Assembly: GCA_036346375.1 (NCBI GenBank)
Contig: CM070515.1
Span: 12,608,423 to 12,672,422 of the forward strand
From: Guadua angustifolia
Taxonomy: Eukaryota > Streptophyta > Magnoliopsida > Poales > Poaceae
Length of the DNA stretch: 64,000 bases
Direction of reading: 5' to 3'
The position numbers were made by a program, and so were the translations under genes. The notes below the pieces were generated by a model. That model saw only the letters and a list, made by a program, of their open reading frames with translations. It made no database searches and was not told the DNA's origin. The number at the start of each line of letters is the position of its first letter. The first letter of the stretch is position 1. This document shows, piece by piece, positions 57,331-64,000 of this stretch.

Positions 57331-58200
57331 AGAATTCTTGTTCACCAGTCGTCCTATACCCGGAAGGTATTGGAAAGATTTAATATGGATAAATCACATC
57401 CCTTGAAAACCCCATGGTCGTAAGATCCCTTGAAGTGGATAAAGACCCTTTTAGACCGAGAATGGAAAATGAGGAAGTCTTAGGACCTGAAGTCCCATAT
57501 TTAAGTGCTATCGGAGCACTCATGTACCTTGCGAATTGCACAAGGCTTGATATTGCATTCGCAGTGAATTTGCTAGCAAGACATAGTTCACTCCAACCGA
57601 AGACATTGAAATTTGGTGTAAAGACTTTACTCGAGATACCTCCAAGGTACTCAAGATCTTGGGTTGTTTTTCGGAAGAACCAAGATTTGACCATGGTGGG
57701 ATATACGGATCTTGGCTATCTGTCTGATCCCCACAGTGTCAAATTTCAGATGGTTTGTGTTTTCTCTGTGGTGGTACAAAGTAGTTTCCTAGCGATCTTG
57801 TAAGCAGACGTCGGTAGCTACTTCTACCAACCACTCGAGATTATAGCCTCAGATGAAGCCTCACATGAATGTGTTTGGTCAGGGCGTGTGATTGGCCATA
57901 TCCGAAGTCATGTGGCCTTAACGCGTCGATACCCCCACAATTATCTATGAAGATAATTCAGCTTGTTGCACAAATGCAATTGGGTTATGTAAAAAGCAAT
58001 ATCACGAAGCATATTGCTCCTAAGTTATTCTATCCTCATGAACTCCAGAAGAGCAGTGAGATAAAAATCTTATAAACTAAGTCATGTGAAAATCTCGCAG
58101 ATTTATTCACTAAATCCTTGCCTAAATCCATATTTCAAAAATATGGTAAAGGCATTGGAATGAAAAGACTTAGAGAGATGCAAAGCTAAGGGGGAGGAAA
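57331..58200 (+). pseudogene. copia-2 reverse transcriptase 3' part and RNase H
   Basis: Reads ILVHQSSYTRKVLERFNMDK, then PYLSAIGALMYLANCTRLDI, AFAVNLLARHSS, and FRKNQDLTMVGYTDLGYLSD (RNase H start; the usual A/D at the active site is D-L-G here). It continues with CTNAIGLCKKQYHEAYCS-type sequence in a broken frame to the CGRFIH/LFTKSLP end near 58110. Frame breaks occur at about 57390, 57620 and 57730. Confidence 0.85.
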
Positions 58201-58447
58201 CCCTTGAACCATAACCCTTATTGCGTTCCTGAAGATCGTAATAAAACCTTGAAAGTTATAAGTTGTACTCTTTTTCCCTTTGTGAGTTTTCCTGAAGTTT
58301 TCTCACATAAAGGTTTTTAATGAGGCAACTAGTGCAACGTAGCATGCGAGAGTCGATGTGCTCTTTCTCCATCTCTTTTTCCCACCGGGTTTTTGAGTGG
58401 AGTTTTAACGAAACATATGCATTACGCGGTATTCGACCAAGGGGGAG

Positions 58448-58696
58448 TGTTATGAGATAAGGAAACCTAAACCAAATATGGTTAGGACTCTATCTCTTCA
58501 TGGTGTGGTCGAATCCGAACTCTCTCCTCACGCCGCTATATATATGGGTGCCCCCTCATTGTAAAGGAATGCATCAATAAAGAGAGAGACTTCCACCCTA
58601 CATTCTGTGTGTTCTCGATTCTTGATTCGCGTGTTTGTGCATGCGTGCTGTTGATTCGAGTAGATAATCGTTGGCGTTCTTCGACATTTTACAACA
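58448..58696 (+). repeat. 3' LTR of copia-2
   Basis: 249 bp, TG...CA, preceded by a CAAGGGGGAG polypurine tract and followed by the CACTT target duplication. It contains a TATATATA element near 58538. Confidence 0.88.
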
Positions 58697-60488
58697 CACT
58701 TCAATCGATCGCCTGTCGCCAAGACCGTTGCACGGGCCACCATTGTCGCTTGGGGATGGCGGGTTGACCATGTCGTCGTCCGCGTGTGGGCGCTAACGCC
58801 ATTCAGGGCAGTAGGGTCGCTATAGCCACTCAAGGCCACCGAGTCACCACCATTCGGGGAGGGCCATCGTCACTGCCGCTGATGGGATCCAGGTCTATAT
58901 TGGTCTCTTTGAGTTTGCCCCAAGTGGAGGAGGCGGTTGGCAGGGTGAAGATGAGCTGTAGGATCACCGAGAGAAAAGTGAGAGAAGGCCAGCTGGTTCG
59001 GCTACGGCTGAGAGGAGAGGAAACGCTCGGTCGCGCTGAGGGAAAGGAGAGTGTTGTGTGGAGGGAGAGGAGAACGAAGAGACGACCAGAGAGGAAGAAA
59101 AGGGATAAGAGAGTGCCGACCGATAAAATAGAAAGGAGGAAAAAAAAGGAAAAATACAGGGAAAAAAAGGAAAGATAGGTAGGAGTTAGATCTAAACAAG
59201 GAGAAAGAGAAGAAATTCACTGATGCTGATATGTATTCTTGGTTCGAGAAAAACTTGAACCAGAGGAAGAAAGAGAGCTATTGATTTGAGGTGGACTAGG
59301 TGTGCTATTATGTTGCAATATCAAGGAGAGAAGAAGAAAAGGTTTGGACAAAAAGAAAGTTGATCCAGCGTTATTTGGGTTTGGATTTTGTGACTGTTCA
59401 CTTAATCCAATCCAATGTGGGTGTGCGGTTGTTGCTTTGGTCTTGCTTGCTTGGAGAGAGGGAAGAGCCTACAGAAAGAAGAGAAGGTTGAGTTTTTAGG
59501 TGGATTGTTGTTTGTTGTGAGACTGCGTGTACTTTGCAAGGGTGGGGGAGATTGGGAAGTGTTTTTGGCTACTAGATGCACAAAGAGGCTGTGTGCTCTA
59601 TAGGGTTTGGTTTGATGTTGTTTAATGTGATGATTGAGTAAGTGTTGGTCCTTCTAGAGGAGGTAATGAAGGTTACGGTGGAAAGTATTATGATGGAGAT
59701 AGTGATTCAGGGCCACAAAAGGCCTTAAAATATGGGGTAAAGATTGCTTAGGATGTGACTTTGGTGGTATTGATGTTGGGAGATGTGCTGGGTGGTAAGA
59801 CCAGATGTGATGTTGGGCATGTGTTGATGGTGGGGATAGGAGCTAGTGGCAGCTACGTTGGAAGCTATGGCTTTGGTTTTGGTGTCATTGATAGCTATTG
59901 AAATGTTGGTGTTGGCGCTACAGGCGATGTTGGTGGAGAGGTGCGACATATGTGTTGGTAGAAGGCGAATGTCAAGATGGTAGGAGGTATGTTAGGAGAG
60001 GTGGTGGAAGCTGAGGTGGTCGAGAGTGTGTTGGGAGAGGTGGTGGAGGCCAAGGTGGCAAGAGGCTAGAGATGGAGACTGTGTAGGCCAAGGCTTAAGC
60101 ATGTGAGCAGAGATAGAGGAGACTAAGGCTGCAAGTGTGACGAAGAAGGTGAAGGACTTGATGTTAGTTAAGGCTACGTTGGAGTTGGTCAAAGTGATGA
60201 ATTATGATGTGTATTGTGATCGGTGGTGCAAGCGATTGGCAATCGAAGGTTGGGTCCATGTGACGATGTTGGATATGGCGTGGGTGGTGTGAAAGGCAAG
60301 AATGACGGTCTGTGGGTGGTGTCAATCATGACATGGAGGCAATGTTGGTAAAGATGGACGTCTTGATTATGGTGTTTGCCATTGTGTTGACTACAGATTT
60401 GGTAAAAGTAAATGTTGTAGTAAGGGTATTACGTTATATAACAAGATGACTATGATTATTATCTTATACCCCCATCTTGAGGGGGAGA
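58697..60488. other. Internal region of the outer non-autonomous LTR element, copy 2
   Basis: About 1.8 kb, purine-rich on the plus strand, with GGTGG and GATGTTGG words. No gag, protease, integrase or reverse transcriptase motif appears in any frame. Some ORFs on both strands are conserved between copies only because the copies are recent. Confidence 0.6.
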
Positions 60489-60664
60489 GTTAGTATTAGA
60501 GATTAATAAGAGTCCGAGTCGTGTGACTCGGAATCCTGTTAAGAATAGATTCAAGTTAGAGTCAAATTAGGGATATAGTCCAGTTGTAATTCAATTGTAC
60601 TCACCGCTATAAATAAAGGGTGTGGAAATCCGATAGAGCACACAATTGTTCAAAAATTCTATGC
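60489..60664 (+). repeat. 3' LTR of the outer element, copy 2
   Basis: Aligns with 43658-43844: TTAGTATTAGAGATTAATAA, TCAAGTTAGAGTCAAATTAG and CACACAATTGTTC are shared. It follows the CTTGAGGGGGAGA polypurine tract. It is more diverged from the 5' LTR than the copia-2 LTRs are from each other, so the outer element is older, as nesting requires. Confidence 0.75.
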
Positions 60665-61064
60665 ACATTGAATAATCTACGGGTACATTTTCAGCAACAC
60701 AGTCCAGAAAGCAACTATGAGGATGGGTTGCACGTTGCAGTAATAGCGAAGTACAGAAATGGAACCAAGTACACTGAAATGCGAAAAAAACACAAGACCA
60801 AGGACTAGTAATATTGAACGGTGGAAGAAATTTGCATTCGCCAGACAAATCAATACCAAGTAGTGGAGCAAAAGGATTATACAGCAAAAGGACATATACC
60901 TTGCACCAATATTAACACCGCAGGTCACACCTGATCAGTCTTGAACCGACGCTGAACAAATGCCCGATTGGATGTAACGAAGAAGGAGCAACCATAACCA
61001 TGTACAGGAAAAAGGTGAATCTGACGGAAAATAGCGACCTCATTGCATCTACTACCTCCTGATG
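60665..61064 (-). other. 3' UTR and downstream flank of the ARM gene
   Basis: This lies between the outer element's 3' LTR and the stop codon. The same sequence is repeated at about 55935-56326. It probably contains the transcript end. Confidence 0.55.
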
Positions 61065-63229
61065 CTAGCAACCCACGGACAAGCCTTCTTTCGGAGCAGA
61101 GGTGACACCCACAGTTACAGCCTCTTTTGTTGTACAGGTCACACGAAGGACTGCCTGGGCGCTTAATGGGGAAAGCTTTGATTTGCAGAAAACCTCCCAT
61201 GATTCAGCTTCTGGTGAGGCAGCAGGTGTGCCTTCGTTTTCACCAGAACTCGAGGCTTGATACTTCTCGTAGAATGCTTGTAGCTCCAATGCCAATTTGC
61301 GAGCAGCCTCCCTTGATTCAGGAAGCTGGTCACTAAGCTGGGTTGCTGCGATCTGGATGAGCTTATCCATTCCATATTCTCTGATTCCCTCCACGTCCTG
61401 GACAGAAAATAGGTCATTGTTGTGAAACTTAAGTGATGTTGTATCCCTCGTATTTAGGACGAGAACAACCAAGAGTGATTAGTATATGCAGATACACGCT
61501 ACACAAAAATTAGGCCCTGTTTGGTAGAGCTCTAGATCCTAATTTCATTTCATATCTGAAACTTGTATGCTAAAATAAAATGAATTAAGTTTATATTTTT
61601 AGTCTAAAATGTAAATAAGATGACCCACCTAAACACTTCATATATCCACAACTTCAGCTCTACGGATCTAGTAGAGCTAAGAATACCTAGCTCTGAAACT
61701 GTACCAAACACAACCTTAATATGCTCAATCTCCGGTTAATGTCGCCCTATTAAAAATGACTGGAAAGGTGTGAACATCTTTGAACTCACAAACTACAGCT
61801 AAAAATACATTGCCATCTTAATATTCTCAACATTTCAAATCTTCACCACAAGCACTAGAATCATTGTTTGGCCAAGCTCCAGCTCCATCTTATGACACGG
61901 AAAGTTGAAACTCTGAATCTACATATTCAAATAAACTAAAATACTCTGGAAGAACTTGAATGTAATCACTAACTAAGCCCATGGATAGAGAAGAATAGCA
62001 TACATGGAGGTCAAACTATCCATCTCCATCTAGACACTTGGAACATCAGAAAAGAGAACAAGCTGTATTGAATTAATCTTGGCCTCTCTTAGGTTCCATT
62101 TGAAACCAGATAAAAATTTGAGCAAAAAAAGCTGTGATCGTAAGTAAATTTTCAGGTCAGGCTTTCACTTACAAGGAGTGGTATGCTCTTACTGAAACAA
62201 ATTGATGCTTTTGCTCGAATTCGTGGATTCCTGTTCTTGAGGTAGGGCTGCATTTTGGGTAACAATATAGATGGGGAGATCCAGTTCGTCATTGATATAA
62301 GAGCTGCCTCAGCAGCTTCACAAACAAAGCGCTTATCTTGTGAAGATTTTAGAAATAGCTGCAATAGCTGTGAACACATTTGACAGAAGATGTTTAGAGG
62401 CTTCTTAGTTTGTACAGGAAATCGTCACATGAAAACTAAACAAGTGAAATCATGAATAGAATATTTGAGAATGGCAATACACACCAATGGGTCAATTGAG
62501 TCAACCATTAGGTCACCATATGCCTTGAAAATGTCAGCACAGGTCATGAGTGCAGTTTTACAGACAGCACTCCTTGGATTCTTGACAGATTTCACAATAA
62601 GAGGAACTAGAGTTTCCCTGTAATTAAAATAATTTACAGCAAGCAATTAGTAGAAGAGATGTGATATAATTTTGTAGCATCGGGCATGGATAAATGGTGT
62701 CTGAAGCTATCAAAGGGTTTGTCGAAAAACATGAGGCACTTTGGATGGAATATACTGGGGAGACAACGTACAGCAGCTCCTGCAATCTTTCTTTGTGATA
62801 TATTGCCAACCGACGAACATTGTTAAGAGCTTCACATGTCATAACCCAGTCCTTTGAATCCAACCTTGTAACTAAAGTCTGTCAAACAATAGGAAATGGC
62901 AAATCTTAGGGCTTTAAGAATCTGAAAAATTGTCAAATCTCAAACAAAAAAATCATGAATATGATCAGCTAGCATACACTAAGCCTTGCATCAACATCTG
63001 GGAGATCTGTCAGATTCTCAGAATCAATATACTCAACATCTGCATTTCCAGATTCACATCCATTAGTCACAGCATCATGACATGCAGGTGGAGCATTTTC
63101 TTCCTTGTTGACGCTTCTGTTGCAGTTCAACACAGGCTTGGTGATGCAGCACTTCAGAGAGTTATCTTTGTTTTTCTCCAGCTCTGCGGAGTGAGCTACA
63201 TTGAGATCTTTCAACGTGTTTTCTGACAT
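61065..63229 (-). CDS. ARM/TOG-type helical-repeat protein (339 aa, five coding exons)
   Basis: Minus-strand exons: 62978-63229, 62772-62878, 62485-62617, 62173-62367, 61065-61397. All are GT-AG and phases agree (1020 nt with stop). The N-terminus is polar and acidic (MSENTLKDLNVAHSAELEKN). From about residue 85 come helical repeats of the TOG/CLASP kind: LVTRLDSKDWVMTCEALNNV (W in the first turn helix), LIVKSVKNPRSAVCKTALMT, LQLFLKSSQDKRFVCEAAEA and LKNRNPRIRAKASICFSKSI. The C-terminal part has DVEGIREYGMDKLIQIAATQ, then a Ser/Glu-rich stretch and SWEVFCKSKLSPLSAQAVLR. This matches the plant ARM-repeat family related to the TOG domains of CLASP/TOGARAM proteins, whose members bind tubulin; the function of the short plant members is not established. 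A leader intron precedes the ATG (acceptor near 63247). The last intron carries a MITE. Confidence 0.9.
61513..61715. mobile_element. Tourist-like MITE, copy 2, in last intron of the ARM gene
   Basis: GGCCCTGTTTGGTAGAGCTC and the inverted right end AACTGTACCAAACACAACC, with TTA on both sides (61510-61512, 61716-61718). It retains 6 bp (GCTCTA) missing from copy 1. Confidence 0.78.
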
Positions 63230-63515
63230 ATTCAGTTATTCACACCCTAGATAGAGGATTGGCAGAAAAGAAGATAAGAACAACATGAAGACAATGGATA
63301 ATCTATGACAATTGTGTGGAGCATTCTCCAAAAACATATGGTCCAGCCGTAGTTAACCATTCGATCAAACAACAATACAACAATGCAAATATCGTAAGCA
63401 ACAAAAGCTACAATATAGATAGTTCCATTAGATTAACTTTCATCAAAGCTAATCAACCACGAAACCACTCACATGAAAGAGAGAATCAAATCAACTACAA
63501 TGGGGTGTTGCGGAG

Positions 63516-63589
63516 CTCTACTTAATCCAAATTCCCCTAGGTATAGATCACTCTCTACTTGATCCAAATTTCCCTAGGTATAGATCACT
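63516..63589. repeat. 37-bp tandem duplication in leader intron
   Basis: CTCTACTTAATCCAAATTCC at 63516 is repeated as CTCTACTTGATCCAAATTTC at 63553. The units are head to tail and differ at about two positions. Confidence 0.8.
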
Positions 63590-63937
63590 GCAAGCCTTAT
63601 ACTAGAGCAATTTAACTCACATAAACAGGCGCACTCCAAATTCCAAATAACCTCTCAAGCACAAAAAATGAACAAAGGATAGTTCATTGCCGCCGAGTAA
63701 TCATGTAAGAGTACACTTACTGTACTCACTACCAATTATCCTACTTAATTAAGAACCCTAAACCACAATAAAACAAAGGGCAAAACATCCAGTAGAGGTA
63801 CCAACACAATTGAATCCACCAAGATCGCTAACTCGCTCCAGTCAGCAACCGAAGCATAACGAAGCGCAGGACCCGTATTCTCCCTCACCTAAATCCGAAT
63901 CACTACCGCAACTCCAACCACGACTGCGAGGAGGAAA

Positions 63938-63960
63938 ATGGGGGGAGGGGGGGGGGGGGG
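63938..63960. repeat. Poly-G tract beside a splice donor
   Basis: A run of G broken by a single A, ending with at least 14 consecutive G, lies immediately before TTACCTGAG. On the gene strand this is a C-tract starting 4-5 bases after the GTAA donor of the ARM-gene leader exon. Its length is likely variable and hard to sequence. Confidence 0.75.
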
Positions 63961-64000
63961 TTACCTGAGATCGAGGCGGCAGAGAGACGCCGCCGACGCG

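Larger units (their letters stand above)
43892..58696 (+). mobile_element. Copia LTR retrotransposon (copia-2), split by ~11 kb
   Basis: LTRs start TGTTATGAGATAAGGAAAC. The 3' LTR is complete (58448-58696, ending TTTTACAACA). The 5' LTR lacks its last ~45 bp together with the primer site, gag and protease. The 5-bp duplication CACTT is present at 43887-43891 and 58697-58701, so both ends belong to one insertion. Integrase and 5' reverse transcriptase lie at 44140-46107; the rest of reverse transcriptase and RNase H lies at 57331-58200. These two parts are nearly contiguous in the protein, so the 46108-57330 segment was placed into one element. About four differences in ~209 aligned LTR bases are seen. 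Confidence 0.85.
43658..60664 (+). mobile_element. Non-autonomous LTR retrotransposon (outer element), interrupted
   Basis: The 5' LTR is at 43658-43844 (TGTTGGAGAATTAGTATAAG ... TTCTACA), followed by a TGGTATCA primer site at 43845-43852. The internal sequence stops at 43891, where copia-2 is inserted, and resumes at 58697. It ends in CTTGAGGGGGAGA, a polypurine tract, before a 3' LTR at about 60489-60664. Without inserts the element would be about 2.2 kb. The internal GGTGG-rich sequence carries no gag or pol motif, so it must be mobilised in trans. Outer target duplications could not be resolved. Confidence 0.75.
63246..64000 (-). promoter_or_regulatory. 5'UTR intron and first exon of the ARM gene (runs off the window)
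   Basis: The minus strand shows a donor CTCAG|GTAA at 63965/63964 after a GC-rich exon (63965-64000 and beyond) and an acceptor TCTAG|GGTGTG near 63247/63246, 17 bp before the ATG. The ~700-bp intron in the leader is AT-rich and contains a 37-bp tandem repeat. The transcription start and promoter lie outside the window. Confidence 0.6.

Noticed and set aside
62930..63226. 98-codon plus-strand ORF over ARM gene exon 1
   Set aside because: It overlaps antisense to a well-supported coding exon and has no domain.

Overview
This is nuclear DNA from a flowering plant, almost certainly a grass and probably Oryza or a close relative. The evidence is a GC-rich intronless SAUR gene beside AT-rich intergenic DNA, short exons with plant-type GT-AG introns, Stowaway and Tourist MITEs, many TAGGGRTG-type hAT elements, and copia and gypsy LTR retrotransposons. 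No bacterial operons, CRISPR arrays or phage features are present. Species and chromosome cannot be fixed from the sequence alone.

Real genes are few. (1) A complete USE1-like ER SNARE gene lies on the minus strand (CDS 23913-26540, seven coding exons, 229 aa), with a probable 5'UTR exon at 26950-27032. (2) Two identical SAUR auxin-response genes lie on the plus strand (42782-43180 and 48002-48400). (3) A complete ARM/TOG-type helical-repeat gene lies on the minus strand (CDS 61065-63229, five coding exons, 339 aa); its 5'UTR exon runs off the right edge. An orphan copy of its last exon is at 56327-56659.

Layout. 1-12 kb is intergenic, with MITEs, a possible organelle-like tract (4.4-6.7 kb), a decayed gag remnant and a 1.4 kb hAT element. 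12.0-23.7 kb is one copia element with 195-bp LTRs; its gag is split by two ~3 kb solo LTRs in opposite orientation and by a TIR element rich in CCTAGGCG motifs. 23.9-30.5 kb is USE1, whose 5' leader is interrupted by a 3.4 kb hAT element. That hAT carries two exons of a SYP2-type syntaxin, a LINE fragment and a Mutator-like MITE. 31.4-33.3 kb is one hAT nested in another. 35.0-48.4 kb is a serially duplicated block (35023-38042, 38703-43217, 46108-48437), the last two copies each ending in a SAUR gene.

43.7-60.7 kb is a hierarchical retroelement nest. A ~2.2 kb non-autonomous LTR element carries a copia element, and that copia is cut in two by ~11 kb holding the third duplicated block, a decayed gypsy element and an extra copy of the copia 3' end plus the ARM-gene last exon. 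The right edge is the ARM gene itself.

The most unusual object is the syntaxin-carrying hAT element in the leader of another SNARE gene. Next in interest are the presence/absence MITE insertions between duplicated copies, which order events in time, and the SAUR pair, which is identical in protein but differs at an upstream auxin-response-like core. The 46-57 kb arrangement may be a real complex rearrangement or an assembly mis-join, and this should be settled before interpreting it.
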